This document shows, in pieces, positions 26,659 through 37,400 of a DNA stretch of 64,000 nt (position 1 is the stretch's first letter; every line of letters starts with the position of its first letter). Position numbers and translations under genes: made by a program. Below the pieces are notes generated by a model. That model saw only the letters and a program-made list of their open reading frames with translations, was not told the origin of the DNA and made no database searches. The DNA comes from Saccoglossus kowalevskii (taxonomy: Eukaryota; Hemichordata; Enteropneusta; Harrimaniidae): positions 1 to 64,000 of the forward strand of contig NW_003120082.1 in the NCBI RefSeq assembly GCF_000003605.2, written 5' to 3'.

Positions 26659-28807
26659 ATATAGAATTTTGAAATATTTCCAAACATGAAATGGTCGCCA
26701 ATTACAATAAATTTCAAATGTCTCTGATAGATGAGTGGTCAGGTGATACACCAGTTCCAAAAGTAAAGTTAAATCGGTCGAGGTTAGTACTTGCATGGGA
26801 GACTGCTTGAGAAAACCAGCCGATGAATTTTTTTTTTGCAGTCTAAGCTGTTGAAACAGCGTGCAAAGTTGTCCAAACCGATTTCAAAGTTGGTAGATTT
26901 GCGTGTTTATTTGATCTAAGTTGTTGTTATATCTAACCCTGCTGTTATAAAGTATGAAAAATGAATAAAATCCATTTGAAGCCTCCCATGTTAGCAGACT
27001 GTCATATGAGCCGGCTGTAAAATGAACAAACACACCCTGAGAATGGGAAAAGCTCTTGAAAATTCGGTGGATTTGCGTGTATATTCCCCCCTAAGTCATT
27101 TCGTAAAGAACCCCGCAGTTAAATTTAGAACAAAAATATGTAAAAGTCTAAAAATACTATTTATGTTAGTACATTGTACCACTGCCCAGGCGCAAAGTGA
27201 ATAACAAAGTGCATACAAAGTTGTGAAAATCCCGTGCAAAGTTGACAGATTTACATGGAAATGTTACCTATGTTGTTACATTTTCGAGGCCAGTAGTTAA
27301 AAGTTTGCGAAAGTGAATAAATATATCATAAAAGGCCGATGGAATCTCGTAGTGGCCCTCGAAGAATATAGAATTTTGAAATATTTCCAAACATGAAATG
27401 GTCGCCAATTACAATAAATTTCAAATGTCTCTGATAGATGAGTGGTCAGGTGATACACCAGTTCCAAAAGTAAAGTTAAATCGGGCGAGGTTAGTACTTG
27501 CGTGGGAGACTACTGGCGAAAAGCAGCCGTTGAGTTTTTTTTGCAGTCTGCATCTCTTTGGTCTAAGCTTTTGAAACAGGGTGCAAAGTTGTCCAAACCG
27601 ATTTCAAAGTTGGTGGATTTGCGAGTTTATTTTATCTAAGTTGTTCTTATATCTAACCCTGCTGTTATAAAGTATGAAAAATGAATAAAATCCATTTGAA
27701 GCCTCCCATGTTAGCAGACTGTCATATGAGCCGGCTGTAAAATGAACAAACACACCCTGAGAATGTGAAAAGCTCTTGAAAATTCGGTGGATTTGCGTGT
27801 ATATTCCCCCCTAAGTCATTTCGTAAAGAACCCCGCAGTTAAATTTAGAACAAAAATATGTAAAAGTCTAAAAATACTATTTATGTTAGTACATTGTACC
27901 ACTGCCCAGGCGCAAAGTGATTAACAAAGTGCATACAAAGTTGTGAAAATCCCGTGCAAAGTTGACAGATTTACATGGAAATGTTACCTATGTTGTTACA
28001 TTTTCGAGGCCAGTAGTTAAAAGTTTGCGAAAGTGAATAAATATATCATAAAAGGCCGATGGAATCTCGTAGTGGCCCTCGAAGGATATAGAATTTTGAA
28101 ATATTTCCAAACATGAAATGGTCGCCAATTACAATAAATTTCAAATGTCTCTGATAGATGAGTGGTCAGGTGATACACCAGTTCCAAAAGTAAAGTTAAA
28201 TCGGGCGAGGTTAGTACTTGCATGGGAGACTACCGGAGAAAATCAGCCGTTGAGTTTTTTTTTGCAGTCTGCATCTCTTTGGTCTAAGCTTTTGAAACAG
28301 GGTGCAAAGTTGTCCAAACCGATTTCAAAGTTGGTGGATTTGCGTGTTTATTTGATCTAAGTTGTTCTTATATCTAACCCTGCTGTTATAAAGTATGAAA
28401 AATGAATAAAATCCATTTGAAGCCTCCCATGTTAGCAGACTGTCATATGAGCCGGCTGTAAAATGAACAAACACACCCTGAGAATGTGAAAAGCTCTTGA
28501 AAATTCGGTGGATTTGCGTGTATATTCCTCCCTAAAGTCATTTCGTAAAGAACCCCGCAGTTAAATTTAGAACAAAAATATGTAAAAGTCTAAAAATACT
28601 ATTTATGTTAGTACATTGTACCACTGCCCAGGCGCAAAGTGATTAACAAAGTGCATACAAAGTTGTGAAAATGCCGTGCAAAGTTGACAGATTTACATGG
28701 AAATGTTACCTATGTTGTTACATTATCGAGACCAGTAGTTAAAAGTTTGCGAAAGTGAATAAATATATAATAAAAGGCCGATGGAATCTCGTAGTGGCCC
28801 TCGAAGG
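26659..28807 (+). repeat. Beta block, second occurrence (three monomers)
   Basis: Monomers at 26659 (short, GACTGCTTGAG type), 27366 (long, AAGCTTTTG type) and 28086 (long). Their sequence order matches 3604-5029 at a shift of about 23055 bp, and 33105-35254 at a shift of 6445-6446 bp (nine monomers). Confidence 0.87.
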
Positions 28808-30254
28808 ATGTAGAATTTTGAAATATTTCCAAACATGAAATGGTCGCCAATTACAATAAATTTCAAATGTCTCTGACAGATGAGTGGTCAGGTGATACAC
28901 CAGTTCCAAAAGTAAAGTTAAATCGGTTGAGGTTAGTACTTGCATGGGAGACTACCGGAGAAAAGCAGCCGGTGAGTTTGTTTTTTGCAGTCTGCATCTC
29001 TTTGGTCTAAGCTGTTGAAACAGCATGCAAAGTTGTCCAAACCGATTTCAAAGTTGGTAGATTTGCGTGTTTATTTGATCTTAGTTGTTGTTATATCTAA
29101 CCCTGCTGTTATAAAGTATGAAAAATGAATAAAATCCATTCGAAGCCTCCCATGTTAGCAGACTGTCATATGAGCCGGCTGTAAAATGAACAAACACACC
29201 CTGAGAATGTGAAAAGCTCTTGCAAATTCGCTGGATTTGCGTGTATGTTCCCCCCTAAGTCATTTCGTAAAGAACCCCGCAGTTAAATTTAGAACAAAAA
29301 TATGTAAAAGTCTAAAAATACTATTTATGTTAGTACATTGTACCACTGCCCAGGCGCAAAGTGATTAACAAAGTGCATACAAAGTTATGAAAATCCCGTG
29401 CAAAGTTGACAGATTTACATAGAAATGTTACCTATGTTGTTACATTATCGAGACCAGTAGTTAAAAGTTTGCGAAAGTGAATAAATATATCATAAAAGGC
29501 CGATGGAATCTCGTAGTGGCCCTCGAAGGATGTAGAATTTTGAAATATTTCCAAACATGAAATGGTCGCCAATTACAATAAATTTCAAATGTCTCTGACA
29601 GATGAGTGGTCAGGTGATACACCAGTTCCAAAAGTAAAGTTAAATCGGTCGAGGTTAGTACTTGCATGGGAGACTACCGGAGAAAAGCAGCCGGTGAGTT
29701 TGTTTTTTGCAGTCTGCATCTCTTTGGTCTAAGCTGTTGAAACAGCGTGCAAAGTTGTCCAAACCGATTTTCAAAGTTGGTAGATTTGCGTGTTTATTTG
29801 ATCTTAGTTGTTTGTTATATCTAACCCTGCTGTTATAAAGTATGAAAAATGAATAAAATCCATTCGAAGCCTCCCATGTTAGCAGACTGTCATATGAGCC
29901 GGCTGTAAAATGAACAAACACACCCTGAGAATGTGAAAAAGCTCTTGAAAAATTCGGTGGATTTGCGTGTCTATTCCCCCTAAGTCATTTCGTAAAGAAC
30001 CCCGCAGTTAAATTTAGAACAAAAATATGTAAAAGTCTAAAAATACTATTTATGTTGGTACATTGTACCACTGCTCAGGCGCAAAGTGATTAACAAAGTG
30101 CATACAAAGTTGTGAAAATCCCGTGCAAAGTTGACAGATTTACATGGAAATGTTACCTATGTTGTTACATTATCGAGACCAGTAGTTAAATGTTCGCGAA
30201 AGTGAATAAATATATCATAAAAGGCCGATGGAATCTCGTAGTGGCCCTCGAAGG
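28808..30254 (+). repeat. Two general-type monomers
   Basis: Monomers at 28808 and 29530. TTGCAAATTCGCTGG with GTATGTTCC at about 29221 repeats rare variants of 24908 (shift 4313 bp, six monomers). The second carries one-base insertions between 29765 and 29945. Confidence 0.8.
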
Positions 30255-33104
30255 ATGTAGAATTTTGAAATATTTCCAAACATGAAATGGTCGCCAATTA
30301 CAATAAATTTCAAATGTCTCTGATAGATGAGTGGTCAGGTGATACACCAGTTCCAAAAGTAAAGTTAAATCGGTCGAGGTTAGTACTTGCACGGGAGACT
30401 ACCAGAGAAAACCAGCCAGTCAGTTTTTTTTGCAGTCTAAGCTGTTGAAACAGCGTGCAAAGTTGTCCAAACCGATTTCAAATTTGGTAGATTTGCGTGT
30501 TTATTTGATCTAAGTTGTTGTTATATCTAACCCTGCTGTTATAAAGTAAGAAAAATGAATAAAATCCATTTGAAGCCTCCCATGTTAGCAGACTGTCATA
30601 TGAGCCGGCTGTAAAATGAACAAACACACCCTGAGAATGTGAAAAGCTCTTGAAAATTCGGTGGATTTGCGTGTATATCCCCCCCAAGTCATTTCGTAAA
30701 GAACCCCGCAGTTAAATTTAGAACAAAAATATGTAAAAGTCTAAAAATACTATTTATGTTAGTACACTGTACCACTGCCCAGGCGTAAAGTGATTAACAA
30801 AGTGCATACAAAGTTGTGAAAATCCCGTGCAAAGTTGACAGATTTACATGGAAATGGTACCTATGTTGTTACATTATCGAGACCAGTAGTTAAAAGTTTG
30901 CGAAAGTGAATAAATATATCATAAAAGGCCGATGGAATCTCGTAGTGGCCCTCGAAGGATGTAGAATTTTGAAATATTTCCAAACATGAAATGGTCGCCA
31001 ATTACAATAAATTTCAAATGTCTCTGACAGATGAGTGGTCAGGTGATACACCAGTTCCAAAAGTAAAGTTAAATCAGTCGAGGTTAGTACTTGCATGGGA
31101 GACTACCGGAGAAAAGCAGCCGGTGAGTTTTTTTTTTGCAGTCTGCATCTCTTTGGTCTAAGCTGTTGAAACAGCGTGCAAGTTGTCCAAACCGATTTCA
31201 AAGTTGGTAGATTTGCGTGTTTATTTCATCTTAGTTGTTGTTATATCTAACCCTGCTGTTATAAAGTATGAAAAATGAATAAAATCCATTCGAAGCCTCC
31301 CATGTTAGCAGACTGTCATATGAGCCGGCTGTAAAAATGAACAAACACACCCTGAGAATGTGAAAAGCTCTTGAAAATTCGGTGGATTTGCGTGTATATT
31401 CCTCCCTAAGTCATTTCGTAAAGAACCCCGCAGTTAAATTAGAACAAAAATATGTAAAAGACTAAAAATACTATTTATGTTAGTACATTGTACCACTGCC
31501 CAGGCGCAAAGTGATTAACAAAGTGCATACAAAGTTGTGAAAATCCCGTGCAAAGTTGACAGATTTACATGGAAATGTTACCTATGTTGTTACATTATCG
31601 AGACCAGTAGTTAAAAGTTTGCGAAAGTGAATAAATATATCATAAAAGGCCGATGGAATCTCGTAGTGGCCCTCGAAGGATGTAGAATTTTGAAATATTT
31701 CCAAACATGAAATGGTCGCCAATTACAATAAATTTTAAATGTCTCTGATAGATGAGTGATCAGGTGATACACCTGTTCCAAAAGTAAAGTTAAATCGGTC
31801 GAGGTTAGTACTTGCACGAGAGACTACCGGAGAAAAGCAGCCGGTGAGTTTTTTTTTGCAGTCTGCATCTCTTTGGTCTAAGCAATTGAAACAGCGTGCA
31901 AAGTTGTCCAAACCGATTTCAAAGTTGGTAGATTTGCGTGTTTATTTGATCTATGTTGTTGTTATATCTAACCCTGCTGTTATAAAGTATGAAAAATGAA
32001 TAAAATCCATTCGAAGCCTCCCATGTTAGCAGACTGTCATATGAGCCGGCTGTAAAATGAACAAACACACCCTGAGAATGTTAAAAGCTCTTGAAAATTC
32101 GGTGGATTTGCGTGTCTATTCCCCCTAAGTCATTTCGTAAAGAACCCCGCAGTTAAATTTAGAACAAAAATATGTAAAAGTCTAAAAATACTATTTATGT
32201 TGGTACATTGTACCACTGCTCAGGCGCAAAGTGATTAACAAAGTGCATACAAAGTTGTGAAAATCCCGTGCAAAGTTGACAGATTTACATGGAAATGTTA
32301 CCTATGTTGTTACATTATCGAGACCAGTAGTTAAATGTTCGCGAAAGTGAATAAATATATCATAAAAGGCCGATGGAATCTCGTAGTGGCCCTCGAAGGA
32401 TGTAGAATTTTGAAATATTTCCAAACATGAAATGGTCGCCAATTACAATAAATTTCAAATGTCTCTGATAGATGAGTGGTCAGGTGATACACCAGTTCCA
32501 AAAGTAAAGTTAAATCGGTCGAGGTTAGTACTTGCATGGGAGACTACCGGAGAAAACCAGCCAGTCAGTTTTTTTTGCAGTCTAAGCTGTTGAAACAGCG
32601 TGCAAAGTTGTCCAAACCGATTTCAAAGTTGGTAGATTTGCGTGTTTATTTGATCTAAGTTGTTGTTATATCTAACCCTGCTGTTATAAAGTAAGAAAAA
32701 TGAATAAAATCCATTTGAAGCCTCCCATGTTAGCAGACTGTCATATGAGCCGGCTGTAAAATGAACAAACACACCCTGAGAATGTGAAAAGCTCTTGAAA
32801 ATTCGGTTGATTTGCGTGTATATTCCCCCCTAAGTCATTTCGTAAAGAACCCCACAGTTAAATTTAGAACAAAAATATGTAAAAGTCTAAAAATACTATT
32901 TATGTTAGTACATTGTACCACTGCCCAGGCGCAAAGTGATTAACAAAGTGCATACAAAGTTGTGAAAATCCCGTGCAAAGTTGACAGATTTACATGGTAA
33001 TGTTACCTATGTTGTTACATTATCGAGACCAGTAGTTAAAAGTTTGTGATAGTGAATAAATATATCATAAAAGGCCGATGGAATCTCGTAGTGGCCCTCG
33101 AAGG
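30255..33104 (+). repeat. Delta block, first occurrence (four monomers)
   Basis: Monomers at 30255 (short), 30959 (long), 31680 (long) and 32400 (short). Marks are GTTAAATGTTCGCG, CCAGCCAGTCAG with a short T-tract in the short members, and GATCTATGTTG plus AGCAATTGAAAC in the 31680 copy. The pair 31680+32400 corresponds to 61143+61863. The 30255 copy pairs with 62567, sharing ACACTGTACC, GGCGTAAAG and GGTACC. Confidence 0.85.
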
Positions 33105-35254
33105 ATGTAGAATTTTGAAATATTTCCAAACATGAAATGGTCGCCAATTACAATAAATTTCAAATGTCTCTGATAGATGAGTGGTCAGGTGATACACCAG
33201 TTCCAAAAGTAAAGTTAAATCGGTCGAGGTTAGTACTTGCATGGGAGACTGCTTGAGAAAACCAGCTGATGAATTTTTTTTTGCAGTCTAAGCTGTTGAA
33301 ACAGCGTGCAAAGTTGTCCAAACCGATTTCAAAGTTGGTAGATTTGCGTGTTTAATTGATCTAAGTTGTTGTTATATCTAACCCTGCTGTTATAAAGTAT
33401 GAAAAATGAATAAAATCCATTTGAAGCCTCCCATGTTAGCAGACTGTCATATGAGCCGGCTGTAAAATGAACAAACACACCCTGAGAATGGGAAAAGCTC
33501 TTGAAAATTCGGTGGATTTGCGTGTATATTCCCCCCTAAGTCATTTCGTAAAGAACCCCGCAGTTAAATTTAGAACAAAAATATGTAAAAGTCTAAAAAT
33601 ACTATTTATGTTAGTACATTGTACCACTGCCCAGGCGCAAAGTGATTAACAAAGTGCATACAAAGTTGTGAAAATCCCGTGCAAAGTTGACAGATTTACA
33701 TGGAAATGTTACCTATGTTGTTACATTTTCGAGGCCAGTAGTTAAAAGTTTGCGAAAGTGAATAAATATATCATAAAAGGCCGATGGAATCTCGTAGTGG
33801 CCCTCGAAGGATATAGAATTTTGAAATATTTCCAAACATGAAATGGTCGCCAATTACAATAAATTTCAAATGTCTCTGATAGATGAGTGGTCAGGTGATA
33901 CACCAGTTCCAAAAGTAAAGTTAAATCGGGCGAGGTTAGTACTTGCGTGGGAGACTACCGGCGAAAAGCAGCCGTTGAGTTTTTTTTGCAGTCTGCATCT
34001 CTTTGGTCTAAGCTTTTGAAACAGGGTGCAAAGTTGTCCAAACCGATTTCAAAGTTGGTGGATTTGCGAGTTTATTTTATCTAAGTTGTTCTTATATCTA
34101 ACCCTGCTGTTATAAAGTATGAAAAATGAATAAAATCCATTTGAAGCCTCCCATGTTAGCAGACTGTCATATGAGCCGGCTGTAAAATGAACAAACACAC
34201 CCTGAGAATGTGAAAAGCTCTTGAAAATTCGGTTGATTTGCGTGTATATTCCCCCCTAAGTCATTTCGTAAAGAACCCCGCAGTTAAATTTAGAACAAAA
34301 ATATGTAAAAGTCTAAAAATACTATTTATGTTAGTACATTGTACCACTGCCCAGGCGCAAAGTGATTAACAAAGTGCATACAAAGTTGTGAAAATCCCGT
34401 GCAAAGTTGACAGATTTACATGGAAATGTTACCTATGTTGTTACATTTTCGAGGCCAGTAGTTAAAAGTTTGCGAAAGTGAATAAATATATCATAAAAGG
34501 CCGATGGAATCTCGTAGTGGCCCTCGAAGGATATAGAATTTTGAAATATTTCCAAACATGAAATGGTCGCCAATTACAATAAATTTCAAATGTCTCTGAT
34601 AGATGAGTGGTCAGGTGATACACCAGTTCCAAAAGTAAAGTTAAATCGGGCGAGGTTAGTACTTGCATGGGAGACTACCGGAGAAAAGCAGCTGGTGAGT
34701 TTTTTTTTTTTGCAGTCTGCATCTCTTTGGTCTAAGCTGTTGAAACAGCGTGCAAAGTTGTCCAAACCGATTTCAAAGTTGGTAGATTTGCGTGTTTATT
34801 TGATCTTAGTTGTTGTTATATCCAACCCTGCTGTTATAAAGTATGAAAAATGAATAAAATCCATTCGAAGCCTCCCATGTTAGCAGACTGTCATATGAGC
34901 CGGCTGTAAAATGAACAAACACACCCTGAGAATGTGAAAAGCTCTTGAAAATTCGGTGGATTTGCGTGTATATTCCCCCCTAAGTCATTTCGTAAAGAAC
35001 CCCGCAGTTAAATTTAGAACAAAAATATGTAAAAGTCTAAAAATACTATTTATGTTAGTACATTGTACCACTGCCCAGGCGCAAAGTGATTAACAAAGTG
35101 CATACAAAGTTGTGAAAATCCCGTGCAAAGTTGACAGATTTACATGGAAATGTTACCTATGTTGTTACATTATCGAGACCAGTAGTTAAAAGTTTGCGAA
35201 AGTGAATAAATATATCATAAAAGGCCGATGGAATCTCGTAGTGGCCCTCGAAGG
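33105..35254 (+). repeat. Beta block, third occurrence (three monomers)
   Basis: Monomers at 33105 (short, GACTGCTTGAG type), 33811 (long, AAGCTTTTG type) and 34531 (long). They follow the same order as 26659-28807, 6445-6446 bp upstream. The 34531 copy begins as beta (ATATAG, CGGGCGAGG) but continues with the ordinary AAGCTGTTGAAACAGCG, so a switch to general type falls between about 34660 and 34740. Confidence 0.85.
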
Positions 35255-35266
35255 ATGTAGAATTTT

Positions 35267-35276
35267 GAAATATTTC
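35267..35276. other. 10-bp palindrome GAAATATTTC near the monomer start
   Basis: Perfect palindrome in the most constant part of the repeat (TTTTGAAATATTTCCAA), present in nearly every copy. Rare variants occur, such as the T-to-A change near 12240 and T-to-C near 18030. No function can be assigned from sequence. Confidence 0.6.
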
Positions 35277-35416
35277 CAAACATGAAATGGTCGCCAATTA
35301 CAATAAATTTCAAATGTCTCTGACAGATGAGTGGTCAGGTGATACACCAGTTCCAAAAGTAAAGTTAAATCGGTCGAGGTTAGTACTTGCATGGGAGACT
35401 ACCGGAGAAAAGCAGC

Positions 35417-35437
35417 CGGTGAGTTTTTTTTTTGCAG
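35417..35437 (+). repeat. Hypervariable T-tract between GGTGAG and GCAG
   Basis: This copy has ten T. Elsewhere the same spot holds T5-A-T5 in alpha monomers (for example near 172-183), G-interrupted TTTGTTTTTGTTTTT in gamma monomers (near 12391-12407), pure runs of 15 T (13120-13134 and 38301-38315) and 20 T (18182-18201), or as few as 7-8 T in many short monomers. It accounts for much of the length difference between monomers and is the most variable site in the repeat. Replication slippage is the likely cause. Confidence 0.9.
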
Positions 35438-35457
35438 TCTGCATCTCTTTGGTCTAA

Positions 35458-35471
35458 GCTGTTGAAACAGC
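35458..35471. other. Short dyad GCTGTTGAAACAGC, present once in most monomers
   Basis: Two 6-bp arms (GCTGTT and AACAGC) are separated by GA. The site is present at the same place in most monomers. It is broken in beta copies (GCTTTTGAAACAGG, for example near 3085 and 4510) and in a few delta copies (GCAATTGAAACAGC near 31882 and 61346). The breaks are not compensated in the opposite arm, so a selected hairpin is not shown. Confidence 0.6.
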
Positions 35472-35506
35472 GTGCAAAGTTGTCCAAACCGATTTCAAAG
35501 TTGGTA

Positions 35507-35680
35507 GATTTGCGTGTTTATTTGATCTAAGTTGTTGTTATATCTAACCCTGCTGTTATAAAGTATGAAAAATGAATAAAATCCATTTGAAGCCTCCCAT
35601 GTTAGCAGACTGTCATATGAGCCGGCTGTAAAATGAACAAACACACCCTGAGAATGTGAAAAGCTCTTGAAAATTCGGTG
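35507..35680 (+). repeat. Quarter-unit A of the monomer (174 bp)
   Basis: Begins GATTTGCGTGT, the same 11 bases that open unit B 174 bp later. Against unit C an ungapped hand comparison of the first 74 bases gives 47 identities, including shared GTTGTT and GAATAAA at identical offsets. Further along, ATGTTAG lies about 95 bases after the anchor in both A and B, followed by AACAAA and then GTGAAAA in both. This is direct evidence that the monomer contains internal, diverged tandem duplications. Confidence 0.8.
35620..35627. other. 8-bp palindrome AGCCGGCT following CATATG
   Basis: CATATGAGCCGGCTG places a 6-bp and an 8-bp palindrome side by side in unit A. Alpha copies carry ATATGAGCCAGCTG instead, which disrupts the 8-mer but leaves CAGCTG, itself a palindrome. 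Whether this is chance or constraint cannot be told by eye. Confidence 0.5.
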
Positions 35681-35857
35681 GATTTGCGTGTATATTCCCC
35701 CTAAGTCATTTCGTAAAGAACCCCGCAGTTAAATTTAGAACAAAAATATGTAAAAGTCTAAAAATACTATTTATGTTAGTACATTGTACCACTGCTCAGG
35801 CGCAAAGTGATTAACAAAGTGCATACAAAGTTGTGAAAATCCCGTGCAAAGTTGACA
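35681..35857 (+). repeat. Quarter-unit B of the monomer (177 bp)
   Basis: Opens with GATTTGCGTGT as in unit A. It shares with A the spaced motifs CTAAGT, AACCC-GC-GTTA, ATGTTAG-A, a following AACAAA, and GTGAAAA near the end. It includes the imperfectly palindromic GTACATTGTAC and a C-tract (5-10 C in different monomers) followed by AAGTCATTTCGTAAAG. The end of B (GTGAAAATCCCGTGCAAAG) resembles the end of A (GTGAAAAGCTCTTG). Confidence 0.8.
35779..35789. other. Dyad GTACATTGTAC in unit B
   Basis: Arms GTACA and TGTAC flank a single T. The site is conserved in most monomers. Single changes are seen, such as GTACACTGTAC near 30763 and 63074, and GTACATTTTAC near 14918 and 15641. Confidence 0.5.
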
Positions 35858-36026
35858 GATTTACATGGAAATGTTACCTATGTTGTTACATTATCGAGAC
35901 CAGTAGTTAAATGTTCGCGAAAGTGAATAAATATATCATAAAAGGCCGATGGAATCTCGTAGTGGCCCTCGAAGGATGTAGAATTTTGAAATATTTCCAA
36001 ACATGAAATGGTCGCCAATTACAATA
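35858..36026 (+). repeat. Quarter-unit C of the monomer (169 bp)
   Basis: Opens GATTTACATGG. It matches unit A at 47 of 74 ungapped positions by hand count. Landmarks are CTATGTTGTT against A's CTAAGTTGTT, and GTGAATAAA against A's ATGAATAAA. Its second half runs through the chosen monomer boundary (ATGTAGAATTTTG) into the next copy and is hard to align with A or B, so homology there is only inferred from spacing. Confidence 0.7.
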
Positions 36027-37400
36027 AATTTCAAATGTCTCTGACAGATGAGTGGTCAGGTGATACACCAGTTCCAAAAGTAAAGTTAAATAGGTCGAGG
36101 TTAGTACTTGCATGGGAGACTACCGGAGAAAAGCAGCCGGTGAGTTTTTTTTTGGCAGTCTGCATCTCTTTGGTCTAAGCTGTTGAAACAGCGTGCAAAG
36201 TTGTCCAAACCGATTTCAAAGTTGGTAGATTTGCGTGTTTATTTGATCTAAGTTGTTGTTATATCTAACCCTGCTGTTATAAAGTATGAAAAATGAATAA
36301 AATCCATTCGAAGCCTCCCATGTTAGCAAACTGTCATATGAGCCGGCTGTAAAATGAATAACACACCCTGAGAATGTGAAAAGCTCTTGAAAATTCGGTG
36401 GATTTGCGTGTATATTCCCCCCTAAGTCATTTCGTAAGGAACCCCGCAGTTAAATTTAGAACAAAAATATGTAAAAGACTAAAAATACTATTTATGTTAG
36501 TACATTGTACCACTGCCCAGGCGCAAAGTGATTAACAAAGTGCATACAAAGTTGTGAAAATCCCGTGCAAAGTTGACAGATTTACATGGAAATGTTACCT
36601 ATGTTGTTACATTATCGAGACCAGTAGTTAAAAGTTTGCGAAAGTGAATAAATATATCATAAAAGGCTGATGGAATCTCGTAGTGGCCCTCGAAGGATGT
36701 AGAATTTTGAAATATTTCCAAACATGAAACGGTCGCCAATTACAATAAATTTCTAATGTCTCTGACAGATGAGTGGTCATGTGATACACCAGTTCCAAAA
36801 GTAAAGTTAAATCGGTCGAGGTTAGTACTTGCATGGGAGACTACCGGAGAAAACCAGCCGGTAATTTTTTTTGCAGTCTAAGCTGTTGAAACAGCGTGCA
36901 AAGTTGTCCAAACCGATTTCAAAGTTGGTAGATTTGCGTGTTTATTTGATCTAAGTTGTTGTTATATCTAACCCTGCTGTTATAAAGTATGAAAAAATGA
37001 ATAAAATCCATTCTAAGCCTCCCATGTTAACAGACTGTCATATGAACCGGCTGTAAAATGAACAAACACACCCTGAGAATGTGAAAAGCTCTTGAAAATT
37101 TCGGTGGATTTGCGTGCATATTCCCCCATAAGTCATTTCGTAAGAACCCCGCAGTTAAATTTTAGAACAAAATATGTAAAAGTCTAAAATACTATTTATG
37201 TTAGTACATTGTACCACTACCCAAGCGCAAAGTGATTAACAAAGTGCATACAAAGGTGTGAAAATCTCGTGCAAAGTTGACAGATTTACATGGAAATGTT
37301 ACCTATGTTGTTACATTATCGAGACAAGTAGTTAAAAGTTTGCGAAAGTTAATAAATATATCATAAAAGGCCGATGGAATTTCGTAGTGGCCCTCAAAGG

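Larger units (their letters stand above)
35306..35506 (+). repeat. Quarter-unit D of the monomer (~201 bp, most diverged)
   Basis: Measured from the AATTT that occupies the place of GATTT in the other units. The best shared stretch with unit C is ACCAGT followed within a few bases by AAAAGT, which falls 41-42 bases after the anchor in both. GGTTAGTAC in D resembles ATGTTAGTAC in unit B, but lies closer to the anchor. D is about 25-30 bp longer than the other units, and the excess falls around the T-tract and the CTGCATCTCTTTGG segment. Common origin with A-C is likely but less certain than for the other three. Confidence 0.55.
35255..35975 (+). repeat. Representative long-type monomer (721 bp), general subfamily
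   Basis: This copy is close to the commonest sequence and serves as a reference for the sub-parts listed separately. In order it holds: a conserved opening with the palindrome GAAATATTTC; unit D with a variable T-tract between GTGAG and GCAG; the short hairpin-like GCTGTTGAAACAGC; unit A starting at GATTTGCGTG; unit B starting at a second GATTTGCGTG; and unit C starting at GATTTACATG. It carries the 15-bp segment after the T-tract that short monomers lack. Stops occur in all six frames and it has no long reading frame. It also has the TTCGCG variant near its 3' end that is common in the delta blocks, so even this copy is a mosaic. Confidence 0.9.
35255..37400 (+). repeat. General-type block ending in a short monomer shared with 56886
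   Basis: Monomers at 35255, 35976 and 36697 (short, 704 bp). The last two match 56163 and 56886 near the shared junction (AAAGACTAAAAATAC, GGCTGATGG, AAACGGTCG, GTCATGTG, GGTAATTTT) at a shift of about 20189 bp. Single-base indels cluster at about 36990-37190. Confidence 0.83.

Noticed and set aside
35543-35552. Telomere-like TAACCCT motif in unit A
   Set aside because: A single TAACCCT per monomer with no tandem telomeric units. It belongs to the A/B internal homology (AACCC-GC-GTTA).
35541-35585. TATA box and polyadenylation signals (TTATAAAG, GAATAAA)
   Set aside because: These are expected by chance in AT-rich DNA and are part of the quarter-unit homology between A and C. There is no associated gene.
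35452-35600. Internal RNA polymerase III promoter (tRNA-derived SINE origin)
   Set aside because: TTCGAAGCC in part of the monomers resembles a B box and GGTCTAAGC weakly resembles an A box. The spacing of ~130 bp and the mismatches are wrong, many copies have TTTGAAGCC instead, and there is no SINE tail or target-site duplication.
35700-35850. CENP-B box
   Set aside because: I compared TTTCGTAAAGAACCCCG and the nearby TCCCG / CCCCG sites with the 17-bp consensus on both strands. Each misses required positions.
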